This document shows, in pieces, positions 44,390-53,570 of a DNA stretch of 64,000 bases. The stretch is from DASTCZ01 sp035308165 (lineage in GTDB: Bacteria > Acidobacteriota > Terriglobia > Acidiferrales > UBA7541), in assembly GCA_035308165.1 (NCBI GenBank), contig DATGHC010000065.1, positions 1 to 64,000 of the forward strand. The letters run 5' to 3'. The notes beneath the pieces are model-generated. The model had not been told where the DNA came from. It did no database searches and saw nothing but the letters and a program-made list of their open reading frames with translations. Positions within the stretch are counted from its first letter, which is position 1. Each line of letters opens with the position of its first letter. Position numbers and translations under genes: made by a program.

Positions 44390-46273
44390 TTACTGCTTCT
44401 TCTTGAATTCCACATTCACAGTTACGTGAGTGGCAGTCGGTTTGCCGTTGATTGTGGCGGGGGAATATCGCTGTTGCAGAACTGCGTCCACGGCCGACTC
44501 ACGAAGCGTCACGGGGCCCGATTGCGCTTTGGCAGACGTAACGCGGCCTGTTTCACTGACCAGGGCATCCACTGAAACAACCCCATAATCTCCCCGAATT
44601 GCCGCCATCTTTGGATAAATGGCAGTAACCGTTGACAACAGGCGCGGCTGCTTTATCTCGGGGGCCGCAGGCGCAGGTGTTGGCTTTACAGCAACAGGCG
44701 CGGGCGGTGGAGCCGGGAGCGAACTCATTCCCGTGAGGATGGGCGAAGTCGAGGTTGGCCGGGAATTCGGCGTGGTCAGATCAGGGGCGATAAGATTATT
44801 TGCATTTGCTGAATTTCCAGAGGGCGTCTTCGGTGCCGGCATCTTCGAAGAAATAATATTGGGGCGGCGTGCAGGAGTGGCGGGAATGTCTTCTTCAACG
44901 GGGAGCTGCTTTGCGTCTCTAGCGTTTGCAACGGCCCGCGAGGTTTTTTCAGAATTAGCGCCGGTTTTCTTGGCGGAAACAGGCTGTGCGGGCGGCACAG
45001 TTTGAGTATTTGAATTTACAACGGGATTGTTTATCGGAGCGGACACCGCAGGAGTTACCGCCGGATTCGCGGCCGGCTGAGTCGAATTTGTTTGCGCTGC
45101 GTCAGAGGTTGCCGCGGCGTGAGTTGCCGCACCTCGCATGTAATACCACCAGTAGGCACCAGCTCCCGCAATTGAAACAACAATTAAAGCGGACACACCC
45201 ACAAGCAGCCCAGTCCGCCTTGACGGTGCAGGTGAAATTTGAACACCAAAGGAAATGTCTTTCGACAGCAAAGCGGAATGCTGCATCGCAGGAGCATCAA
45301 TCCTGTGCGAAAGAGTGGAACTTGATTTGTGAGTATCCGGCATGACGATTGAGGTGATCGCCGGAGTAGCTGCGTGTGAATCAAGGTCCAGTGCAGGGTT
45401 CTTCCCGCTTTCCGTCGTGCCGTGGTCCTCATCCGCTTGAGAGTCGCCGACAATCAGGCCGGCCAGATCAACGGCTCCATTCCGGCCAACTTGTTCGATT
45501 GAATCTGCTGTTGCTAAGGGGATCGTTATATGCGGCGCCGGTATGTGGTCCTTGTGGGCTTGGACATCCGCCTTGGGAATGGAGTCAACCGACATACTGA
45601 CGCTCGGGATCGATTCCGGCTTGCGATCGTGCTCCACCGGAGCATGGTTAGCCGCGGCTATCGCATTGTTGAGATGATTATCGTTCGCCAGTGACGGGAT
45701 TGGAGTTGCGTCTGGCTTGACAACTGGGGGCGGAGCTATTGCTTGTGGTGCTGGATTGGGGGTGACGGCCGGTTTCCGCGGAGGCATAGTCGGCACGCGG
45801 AACGAGCCGGATTGCATGGAAGCCGACCCAGATGCTCCAGGCCTGGAAGCCTGCGCGTCCGCAGACGACTGAGCATTCGAATTTGGAGTGGGAAAGCTGA
45901 TTCCCCAGAAACCGACAGCAGGCTGCACGAATTCGACTTCAACAAAGCCCTTTACGTTTGCACTGGTCTTGGAGCAAACCACGCGGCACGCGACTTCGCG
46001 ATTCATTCGCAAATTCTTCAGGATGAGAACCTGGCCTTCAGAAACTGGCTCCGAAAAGCGCACCACGGCGCCCATCGGAAAAACAATCATGGTGCGGGAC
46101 TCTTCGACGAATGTTTTCGTGCCCTGCGGATTGTTGGTGTCTGCTGGAGAGTTCCGGGAGCCCTGAATCGTTACAGGGATCTCGATGCACACGGACTGTT
46201 GGCGCATCGCTTCACCCATTTTGCGGGTGAACATGGTCGCGGTAACGGGAGAATCAACCGTGTGAGTGGACAT
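44390..46273 (-). CDS. PilZ-TonB fusion protein
   Basis: A 627-residue protein with an unusual order: a PilZ-like N-terminus (about 25-130) ending VGFWGISF; a long Pro/Ala/Ser-rich stretch; one membrane helix near 355-375 (LLVGVSALIVVSIAGAGAYWWYY); a second Pro/Ala/Asn-rich periplasmic spacer; and a C-terminal TonB domain (about 540-627: AIYPKMAAIRGDYGVVSVDALVSE...ATHVTVNVEFKKK). TonB energises outer-membrane receptors, and the PilZ domain would sit in the cytoplasm. The DxSxxG motif is missing (MIVFPMGAVV instead), so c-di-GMP control is doubtful. No exbB or exbD is adjacent. Confidence 0.85.
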   Translation of the reverse strand: MSTHTVDSPVTATMFTRKMGEAMRQQSVCIEIPVTIQGSRNSPADTNNPQGTKTFVEESRTMIVFPMGAVVRFSEPVSEGQVLILKNLRMNREVACRVVCSKTSANVKGFVEVEFVQPAVGFWGISFPTPNSNAQSSADAQASRPGASGSASMQSGSFRVPTMPPRKPAVTPNPAPQAIAPPPVVKPDATPIPSLANDNHLNNAIAAANHAPVEHDRKPESIPSVSMSVDSIPKADVQAHKDHIPAPHITIPLATADSIEQVGRNGAVDLAGLIVGDSQADEDHGTTESGKNPALDLDSHAATPAITSIVMPDTHKSSSTLSHRIDAPAMQHSALLSKDISFGVQISPAPSRRTGLLVGVSALIVVSIAGAGAYWWYYMRGAATHAAATSDAAQTNSTQPAANPAVTPAVSAPINNPVVNSNTQTVPPAQPVSAKKTGANSEKTSRAVANARDAKQLPVEEDIPATPARRPNIISSKMPAPKTPSGNSANANNLIAPDLTTPNSRPTSTSPILTGMSSLPAPPPAPVAVKPTPAPAAPEIKQPRLLSTVTAIYPKMAAIRGDYGVVSVDALVSETGRVTSAKAQSGPVTLRESAVDAVLQQRYSPATINGKPTATHVTVNVEFKKKQ

Positions 46274-46519
46274 GGTTTTCTATTCAGTTGACACAAACAC
46301 GCGCCACAAATGGAGCTTGCAGCCCAATAAATTCAAGACTCCTTTTGCAGTATTTTAATTGTCGATGGGGAGGGGTCTTGCTCGCTATAGTACTTTGGTA
46401 CCGGCGTCCCCCAATTGGCAAACCTGCCTTGTAATGTGGAAATGGTGCCTGATACTCTAACGAACCATGCGGATTCCTATCCTCATTTGGCGCATAATAA
46501 CGGCCGCCTGAATCGTCCA

Positions 46520-47230
46520 ATGGCCCACGTCATGATCCAACTAGTGAAGGTCTGCAAGGAGTACTCGGTCGGCAAGACAGTGCAGGCATTACGCGGCCTG
46601 GATATGAGTGTGGAACACGGGGAGCGAGTGGCGGTGATGGGTCCGTCGGGGTCGGGAAAGTCGACTTTGTTGAATCTGTTATGCGGGCTGGATGAGCCGA
46701 CCTCAGGAATTATTAAAGTGGATGGAGTGGAACTGTCATCCTTGGGCGATGATGACCGGACACGGGCGCGGCGCGTAAAGATTGGAATGATATTTCAGAC
46801 GTTTAATTTATTGCCCACACTGACGGCAGTAGAGAATGTTTCCCTGCCGCTTCGTTTGCAAGGTTCGGCGAGGTGCGAGGCAGAAGAAAGGGCCTGCGCG
46901 ATGCTTAACCGCGTGGGGCTTAATCACCGGGAAGTGCACCGCCCGGATGAATTATCGGGAGGTGAACGCCAGCGCGTGGCGATTGCGCGCGCGCTGGTAT
47001 TTCGGCCGCCCTTGCTGCTCGCGGATGAACCCACGGGGAACCTGGATTCCGTTACCGGCGACGAAATTCTGAACCTGCTTGACGACTTGTATCGGGAGTT
47101 CAAGAGCACGCTGCTTCTGGTGACCCACAACGAACTTGCAGCCGCCCGCTGCGACCGGATTCTTACCCTGCATGACGGGCAATTTGTGAAAGAAGAGCGA
47201 TTGGCGCATACCGCCGCCAAATCTCTGTAA
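46520..47230 (+). CDS. ABC transporter ATP-binding protein (LolD/MacB type)
   Basis: A 236-residue ATPase. Walker A GPSGSGKST, the FQTFNLLPTLTAVENV Q-loop block, signature LSGGERQR and Walker B LLLADEPTGNLD are intact, and the family is the lipoprotein-release/macrolide-export (LolD/MacB) class. The ATG at 46520 gives MAHVMIQLVKV; an ATG four codons on is equally possible. No clear ribosome-binding site. The stop overlaps the permease start (TAATG). Confidence 0.93.
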   Translation: MAHVMIQLVKVCKEYSVGKTVQALRGLDMSVEHGERVAVMGPSGSGKSTLLNLLCGLDEPTSGIIKVDGVELSSLGDDDRTRARRVKIGMIFQTFNLLPTLTAVENVSLPLRLQGSARCEAEERACAMLNRVGLNHREVHRPDELSGGERQRVAIARALVFRPPLLLADEPTGNLDSVTGDEILNLLDDLYREFKSTLLLVTHNELAAARCDRILTLHDGQFVKEERLAHTAAKSL

Positions 47231-49791
47231 TGTTACCCGCGCTCTGGTTTTGTACGCTGAAGCAGTGGCGGTCGCACAAGCTGCGAGTCTTGCTAACCAC
47301 GCTGGGAATCGCGCTTGGAGTCTCGGTATACTTCGCGGTCCGGACCACCAATGTCACGCTGCTGGATTCGCTCAAGCTGACGGTAGAAAAGCTGGCGGGC
47401 AAAGCAACGTTGCAGATTACTTCCGGCGAATCGGGCTTCCCCGAAGAAGTTCTGGAAAAAGTGCGATCCACGCCCGGAGTGCTTTTCGCGGAGCCGGTGA
47501 TTGAAGTCGTGGCGCACACCGGATTCTCGGATGAGGGCAACCTGCTGGTTCTGGGAGTGGATACCACCAGCGACCAGAAGCTCCGCGACTACGAATTCGA
47601 CCGCACTCAAACACAAATAGCCGACCCTCTGGTTTTCATAGCGCAACCGTTTTCTATCCTGCTGTCGCGCTCCTTCGCGGAAAGCCACGGTCTGAAGACC
47701 GGGGACAAGATTCCACTCTTTACCTCGCACGGGCGTAAGGATTTCACCGTCGAGGGGATTTTCAAGCCCGTGGGGATTGGAGAAGTGTTTGGCGGAAATA
47801 TTGCGGTAATTGACATTTACTCCGCTCAATTTGCATTCGGTCGCGGCCGGAATTTTGACCGCATTGACTTGATGAATGAGCCGAATGTTTCCGTCGAGAG
47901 CGTCCAAAATGCTCTCAAAGAGCGGCTGCCTGCCGGATTGGATGTGAGCGCGCCCGAAGCTCGCGGAAAAGATTTGGAAAACGCAGTTTCGGCCATGCGG
48001 GAAGGGATGATGGTCACCAGTTTCATCGCGCTGCTCGTGGGCATTTACATTATTTTCAATTCCTTCACGATTTCCGTGAACCAGCGCTGGAAAGAAATTG
48101 GCGTGTTGCGCGCCGTCGGGGTGGAGCGCAACAACATAACCGTAATGTTTCTGGGCGAAGCCCTGATGATGGGTGTCATCGGGTCCGCGATCGGGGTCGT
48201 GGCAGGATATTACCTGGCCGCGGCTGCTGGAAAACTGATGGGAACGGCTGTGGCCTCGGTATACGGATTAGTCTCCACTCCCAAGGCGGCCGATTTTCGC
48301 TTCAGTTTTGCGGCTGGTTCGTTTGTGGTGGGCATGGTGGCGTCGCTGGCGGGCGCATGGTTTCCCGCGCGAGCGGCTTCGCGGCTGGATCCTGCTCTGG
48401 CGCTGCACAACATCGAGACTCGCCGGCAGGAGGCCGTGCTCGGATGGGGCCGCACTTCGGTCGGATTACTGATTCTGGCCACCAGCATGTCGCTGATTCG
48501 ATGGTCACCACCACGCGTTGGCATGACCTTCCAGTTTTTCTATGCAGCGCTGATGCTGCTGGGGCTTACGGTATTGCTTCCAAAATTGGTTCAGTGGGCA
48601 GCACGCGCGTTGAGGCCGCTGATGGATTGGGCGGGCGGATCCGAAGGAGCCTTGGCCGTGGACGCCATGATTCAATCGCCGCGACGCAGCTCAGCGACCG
48701 TTGGAGCTTTGATGATTGGTCTGATGTTTGTTTTTTCCACGGGAGCATTCATCCAAAGCTACGAGCGCGTGATCAACCGTTGGATGTCGAGGATGATTAA
48801 CGCCGATTTGGCCGTGGCGGCCTCCCAATTTTTGCGATCGCCGACCTACCATTTCAGCGAGGATTTGACGAGCCAGATATCGCAACTCCCCGGCGTAAAG
48901 CACGCGGAAAGCGTCCGATTCACGGTCGTGCCTTATGAGAATGACTCCGCCGCGTTGATTTCATATGAAATGGACCATTTTCTCGCGCGCGCGGGATACG
49001 CTGTTGACGAAGGAGATGAAAGAACAGTACTCGAAAAAATGCCCAAAGGTGAGGGCGTGATCATTTCCCGGAATTTCGGGCTGCGTTTTGGCGTCAAGCT
49101 TGGCGACCCATTGCACCTGGATACGCCGACGGGCCCGTTGAACCTGCCGGTTCTCGGGATCCTTGATGACTACAGGTCGGAAAAAGGCGTCATCTTCATG
49201 GACCGTTCACTTTACAAACGATACTGGAAGGATGATGCCGTGGATTTCGTTGACATCGTTCTACAGCCGGGTTCGGACGTCAATGCCGTGAAGCGGGAAA
49301 TCGAACGGCTCACCTCAAATTCGGAGCACGCGTTTGTCTATACTAACGCGGAATTCCGGCAGTGGGTCTTTGGCCTGGTCAACCAGTTTTTCCTTTTCAA
49401 CTACATTCAACTGGTGGTGGCCATCCTGGTGGCGACGCTCGGGATTGTAAACACGCTGGTCATATCCGTATCGGAGCGGAGCCGCGAGATCGGAATCATC
49501 CGGGCGATTGGCGGAATGCGAGCGCAAATCCGGAAGATGGTGCTGCTGGAGGCGGTGGCCATTTCCCTGGTCGGGCTGTTCACCGGAGCGATTGCCGCGG
49601 TCTTCAACACCTATTTCATGGTTCACACCGTTTCCCTTGTCCTCGCGGGTTACACCGTGCCATTTTATTTTCCGTGGCCGCTTATTCTAATTACCCTGCC
49701 GATTGTGGTGGTCATTTCGTTGCTCGCGGGCTGGTGGCCTGCTCAGCGCGCCGTGAGTCTGCAGGTGATCGAGGCGATTGGGTATGAATAG
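47230..49791 (+). CDS. FtsX/MacB-family ABC permease, two-domain
   Basis: An 853-residue inner-membrane permease. The first unit has a helix near residue 20, a periplasmic MacB_PCD-like domain (about 45-250) and three helices near 260-380 (SFIALLVGIYIIFNSFTIS start); a second pair of helices and a second periplasmic domain follow (about 510-700), then a second FtsX triplet near 720-850 containing SERSREIGIIRAIGGMRAQIRKM. It is the ten-helix single-subunit type rather than a LolC/LolE pair. With the ATPase it likely extracts a lipid or lipoprotein from the inner membrane. Confidence 0.93.
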   Translation: MLPALWFCTLKQWRSHKLRVLLTTLGIALGVSVYFAVRTTNVTLLDSLKLTVEKLAGKATLQITSGESGFPEEVLEKVRSTPGVLFAEPVIEVVAHTGFSDEGNLLVLGVDTTSDQKLRDYEFDRTQTQIADPLVFIAQPFSILLSRSFAESHGLKTGDKIPLFTSHGRKDFTVEGIFKPVGIGEVFGGNIAVIDIYSAQFAFGRGRNFDRIDLMNEPNVSVESVQNALKERLPAGLDVSAPEARGKDLENAVSAMREGMMVTSFIALLVGIYIIFNSFTISVNQRWKEIGVLRAVGVERNNITVMFLGEALMMGVIGSAIGVVAGYYLAAAAGKLMGTAVASVYGLVSTPKAADFRFSFAAGSFVVGMVASLAGAWFPARAASRLDPALALHNIETRRQEAVLGWGRTSVGLLILATSMSLIRWSPPRVGMTFQFFYAALMLLGLTVLLPKLVQWAARALRPLMDWAGGSEGALAVDAMIQSPRRSSATVGALMIGLMFVFSTGAFIQSYERVINRWMSRMINADLAVAASQFLRSPTYHFSEDLTSQISQLPGVKHAESVRFTVVPYENDSAALISYEMDHFLARAGYAVDEGDERTVLEKMPKGEGVIISRNFGLRFGVKLGDPLHLDTPTGPLNLPVLGILDDYRSEKGVIFMDRSLYKRYWKDDAVDFVDIVLQPGSDVNAVKREIERLTSNSEHAFVYTNAEFRQWVFGLVNQFFLFNYIQLVVAILVATLGIVNTLVISVSERSREIGIIRAIGGMRAQIRKMVLLEAVAISLVGLFTGAIAAVFNTYFMVHTVSLVLAGYTVPFYFPWPLILITLPIVVVISLLAGWWPAQRAVSLQVIEAIGYE

Positions 49792-50614
49792 ACCACCCGC
49801 GTTTTACAAGCTACGTGCAAGCGCGCGGTTTTGCGGGTTTGCCCTTGGTTTGATTTGCGTTGGGACAGGAATTCCATCGTGCCGTGCTCAGGACGCCCGA
49901 AAAATAATTGAAGAAGTCTACGACCAGGATAAGAGCCGGGATATTACGTGGTGGGCGACGCTCGACACATACGGCAAGGAGGGCCACAGTCCCCAGCGAA
50001 AGAAATTCGATTTCAGCAGGATTGGCCCCCCGGGGCACAGCAAGACATTGATTCGATTTACAGACCCGCCGGAAGTTCGCGGCGTGGCTTTGCTCTCCAT
50101 CAATCATAATGGCGAAAGCATAAAGCAATGGCTGTACACTCCGGCGATCGAGCGAGTCCGTCCCATCGCGCCACGGGACCGGTCGGAGCGCTTCGTGGGC
50201 AGCGATTTTACCTATGAAGATATTGCCGAGCGCGTGGTGGATGATTTTACTTATCGGATTCTGAATGACGGCGAGACAATTGATGGCCATAAGACTTACA
50301 AAATTGAGGCCACTCCGGCATCGTCCGACCGTTCACAATATAAGGTCCTTTACTTGTGGGTGGCGCAGGATGTTCCCTGCATTCTGCGCGCCGAAATGTA
50401 CGACCCCACGGGAAGGGAAGTAAGGGTGCTCCATGCCACCGGACTGAAAAAAGTCTCAGGGATGTGGGGCGCGCGGCATCTGGAGATCACCTCTCCGGTC
50501 GAAAATACGCGGACCGTGCTCACAATTGACGGGGTGCGAGTGAATACAGGTTTGCGCGAGGACTTATTTACGCCCGAGGCGCTGGAAAAAGCGCCCCCGC
50601 CGAAGGGACACTAA
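49784..50614 (+). CDS. LolA-like outer-membrane lipoprotein-sorting protein
   Basis: A 276-residue exported protein of the LolA-like beta-sheet family, with a signal peptide ending near PSCRAQ at residues 33-36. Characteristic segments are FTDPPEVRGVALL, KQWLYTPAIERVRPI and GSDFTYEDI, seen in carriers that move lipids or lipoproteins across the periplasm. The ATG at 49784 overlaps the permease stop (ATGAATAG), so the three genes are translationally coupled. A complete extraction-and-carrier system, though the cargo is unknown. Confidence 0.88.
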   Translation: MNRPPAFYKLRASARFCGFALGLICVGTGIPSCRAQDARKIIEEVYDQDKSRDITWWATLDTYGKEGHSPQRKKFDFSRIGPPGHSKTLIRFTDPPEVRGVALLSINHNGESIKQWLYTPAIERVRPIAPRDRSERFVGSDFTYEDIAERVVDDFTYRILNDGETIDGHKTYKIEATPASSDRSQYKVLYLWVAQDVPCILRAEMYDPTGREVRVLHATGLKKVSGMWGARHLEITSPVENTRTVLTIDGVRVNTGLREDLFTPEALEKAPPPKGH

Positions 50615-50644
50615 CTTCGGGAACCGCGGATCCACCGCAGGCAC

Positions 50645-51691
50645 TTAGCCCTCCTTGAACGCAATAACTTCCGCCGCACCAGGAATGGTCCGAAATGGGA
50701 TTGGTTTCTTCGTAATCAGACCAGCGTCGCGCTGCCATGATGAAATCTCAGCGATCGACCAGGTTCCCGACTGGCTGGTGACCGCGAAATAGAGATCGAG
50801 GAGCGCTCCCAACTGGCCCCCATCCTCGGGGGATTCGGGGCGGATGATTTCCACGACCGCAAACAATCCTCCTGGGCGAAGGGCTCGCGCCACCCGGTGA
50901 GCAAATGCCCGGTTCGTTGCTTCATCGAAATGATGCAGTAGCTGCGCCACGAAGATGAAATCCCAGGCATCGACGCCAATGTCTTCGGTGAGTGCATCGC
51001 CTGCGCGATGGACAACCCGGTCACCCATTCCCTCCTTCGCCAGAATCGGGCCCGCGTGTTCGATTGCAGGAGGCAGATCGAGGATGACCGACCGAAGGCC
51101 TGGGTAACGGCGGCACATCGCCACCGAGATGTAACCGTGCGAGCCGCCGATATCCAACATATTGGTTGCGCCCTTTGGCACAGGCGTCCGGCGAACGATT
51201 TCCGGAGTGGCGAGTCCCGATAAGGCGCGCATAGCGCTTTGGTACAGACCCCACTGTTCGCCGGAGACCGTTTGGTGGATATCGAGCGATTTGCCGGTGC
51301 GGACAAAATCCTCGAAATGCTCGACCAACGACCACTCGACGAATTCAAAAAGCACTTTGTCGCGGATTGATGAAGGAGAGTCGGTGGTTACCCATTTTCG
51401 GGAGATGGCGGAAAGGGAGTATGCGCCTCCTTGAAAACGCAGATATCCCGAACCCGTGAGGGCGTTGAGCAGCTTTTCGGTCGCTTCCGGAGACGTGGCG
51501 CAACGCGTGGCAACTTCGAGCGCGGTAAGAGGCGCACCCGCAAGCGCGTCGAAAATTCCCAACTTTGTGCCCACCATGATGGCCCGCGCGCGCATGAAAC
51601 TCATGTGCGTGTCCACCAAAGTCACAGGTGGAATATGGAGGGCTAGGAGAAGCTGCTCGATAGGATTTTCTCCTTTGACGATCAGCTTCAT
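50645..51691 (-). CDS. SAM-dependent O-methyltransferase (acetylserotonin type)
   Basis: A 348-residue methyltransferase of the plant/hydroxyindole O-methyltransferase family. A dimerisation and winged-helix N-terminus (about 20-110) is followed by the SAM-binding LDIGGSHGYIS near residue 184 and the catalytic-region LLHHFDEATN near 258. Substrates in the family are hydroxy-aromatic metabolites; none can be deduced. Monocistronic, next to the ribulokinase-like gene upstream on the same strand. Confidence 0.82.
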   Translation of the reverse strand: MKLIVKGENPIEQLLLALHIPPVTLVDTHMSFMRARAIMVGTKLGIFDALAGAPLTALEVATRCATSPEATEKLLNALTGSGYLRFQGGAYSLSAISRKWVTTDSPSSIRDKVLFEFVEWSLVEHFEDFVRTGKSLDIHQTVSGEQWGLYQSAMRALSGLATPEIVRRTPVPKGATNMLDIGGSHGYISVAMCRRYPGLRSVILDLPPAIEHAGPILAKEGMGDRVVHRAGDALTEDIGVDAWDFIFVAQLLHHFDEATNRAFAHRVARALRPGGLFAVVEIIRPESPEDGGQLGALLDLYFAVTSQSGTWSIAEISSWQRDAGLITKKPIPFRTIPGAAEVIAFKEG

Positions 51692-51756
51692 CTCGCCCCA
51701 CCAGAGATTGCCCGTATTGCTATTTTCTCGGCTCGTGAAGACTCACAATAAGTCAA

Positions 51757-53352
51757 TTAGTTGCCTCCAGTCGCGCCCCTGGCTTGTTGCGCCACGCGTC
51801 GCAAAATCGGTAGGATCTCTCCCACGGACACTGCGGCGGAATTTTTCTGGCCGAGTCCAAAATAGAGCTTGCGGAAGAGTGGATACAGTTTTTGATACAC
51901 AAGCACGCTTCCCGGGTCGGGCCTGAATTCTTGGTATTCAGGACAAAGAGCATCTTGCGCATCCTCCACGGTCCTGAAAGTTCCCGCCGCGAGAAACGCA
52001 AATATGGCCGATCCCAGGCTGGTGACGTCTGACTTCGGAACCAGCACTGGTTTGTTCAGGATGCTGGAATAGGTTTGGTTGAGCAGGTCGTTTTTTCTGG
52101 AAATACCGCCGCCATTGATCACCCGGCGGATATTCACGCCGCGTTCTTCCATGCGCTCAAGAATCACGCGCGTGTGGAATCCGCAACCTTCGATGGCTGC
52201 GAACAGTTCATCCTGCATGGTGTGGTTGAGATTCCATCCCAGGGTCACGCCGCCCAGCTCCGGATTCACCAAAACTGTCCGGTCTCCGTTGTCCCAGGTC
52301 AGCCGCAATAGGCCCGTTTCGCCGGCGCGGTAGTGCGCGATTTCCTTAGCCAACTGAGGCACGGGAACGCCGGCCCTTCGGCCGATCGCAGCGAACAGGT
52401 CGCCCGTGGCGGAAAGCCCTGCTTCGAGTCCCGTATAACTTGGATGAATCGATCCGGGTACGACACCGCAAATTCCCGGAACCAGGTGGTCCTTCTCACT
52501 GATGGCCATGATGCATGTGGCGGTGCCGACGACGTTCACCACATCTCCCAATCGCAGGCCCGCGCCGATGGCGTCCCAGTGCGCGTCGAAGGCGCCGACG
52601 GGAATCGGAATTCCCGGTTTCAGTTTTAGCCGCTCGGCCCACTGCGGACAAAGATTCCCCGCAATCCGATCCGAGGTGGATATGGGACCGCGCATCTTGG
52701 ATGTAATCCCGGCCAGTAGTGGATCCACACGAGCAAAGAATTCTTCGGGAGGGAAACCGCCCAGCGCGCGATTCCACAGCCATTTGTGGCCCATGGCGCA
52801 AACGCTGCGCGGAATTGCGCTACTGTCGGTAATTCCGCAAAGAACTGCCGCAGCCATGTCGCAATGCTCCAGCGCCGCGGCAAGCTGTCCACGCCGCGAT
52901 GGGTTGTGCCGCAGCCAATGCAGGACCTTTGAAAATCCCCACTCTGACGAGTAGATCCCGCCACACCATTCAATCGCTTCGATACCCATTTCATGGGCGA
53001 CAGACGTGATCCTTGCGGCCTCTTCCCATGCGCGGTGGTCGCACCATAGGTAGTAATCATCGAGCGGGACCAGCCCCTCGTCGACGAGGACCACGCTGGA
53101 ACCGGTAGTATCCACGGCGAGCGCGGCCACGCGGGATCCATCGATACCCGCTGATTCCAGCGCGGTGGACATGGCTCGCGCGAGAGCGTCCATGTGATCG
53201 CGGTGACTCTGCGTTGCAAAATCAGCATCTTCTTTTTTGCGGTGGAGGGGGTATTCGGCTGTCCCGAATCCGAGCCGCCCCTTTTCGCTGTCGAAAAGGG
53301 ATACCCGGACACTTAGTGTTCCAAAATCCACGCCCGCAACAACAGTGCTCAT
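51757..53352 (-). CDS. FGGY carbohydrate kinase, ribulokinase-like
   Basis: A 531-residue sugar kinase of the FGGY family. The N-terminal ATP-binding GVDFGTLSVRVSLFD motif starts at residue 7, and the late GGGISRKNDLLNQ segment and LGSAIFAFLAAG complete the fold. Overall shape and length (531) are closest to AraB-type ribulokinases, which phosphorylate L-ribulose; other pentulose kinases cannot be excluded. The start ATG at 53352 gives MSTVVAGVDFGT. No isomerase, epimerase or transporter for arabinose is adjacent, which weakens the pathway call. Confidence 0.8.
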   Translation of the reverse strand: MSTVVAGVDFGTLSVRVSLFDSEKGRLGFGTAEYPLHRKKEDADFATQSHRDHMDALARAMSTALESAGIDGSRVAALAVDTTGSSVVLVDEGLVPLDDYYLWCDHRAWEEAARITSVAHEMGIEAIEWCGGIYSSEWGFSKVLHWLRHNPSRRGQLAAALEHCDMAAAVLCGITDSSAIPRSVCAMGHKWLWNRALGGFPPEEFFARVDPLLAGITSKMRGPISTSDRIAGNLCPQWAERLKLKPGIPIPVGAFDAHWDAIGAGLRLGDVVNVVGTATCIMAISEKDHLVPGICGVVPGSIHPSYTGLEAGLSATGDLFAAIGRRAGVPVPQLAKEIAHYRAGETGLLRLTWDNGDRTVLVNPELGGVTLGWNLNHTMQDELFAAIEGCGFHTRVILERMEERGVNIRRVINGGGISRKNDLLNQTYSSILNKPVLVPKSDVTSLGSAIFAFLAAGTFRTVEDAQDALCPEYQEFRPDPGSVLVYQKLYPLFRKLYFGLGQKNSAAVSVGEILPILRRVAQQARGATGGN

Positions 53353-53570
53353 GATTTCAGGCCATACATTTACACGCTTGAAGTGGAACCGCAAGGGGGA
53401 CGACTTAAGGAGGGCTCCAACTACGAGGAAATTAAATTGCGGCGATTAGGGCGGGCCTTAGGCGATCTTTCCGTTTCGAACAAAGGTTTGGACGGAATTA
53501 TGTCGAGCGGCGAATCGAGGGTCCATCAATGGCTCATCCAATTATTCTACAACAAGGGAACTGGGCGTCC

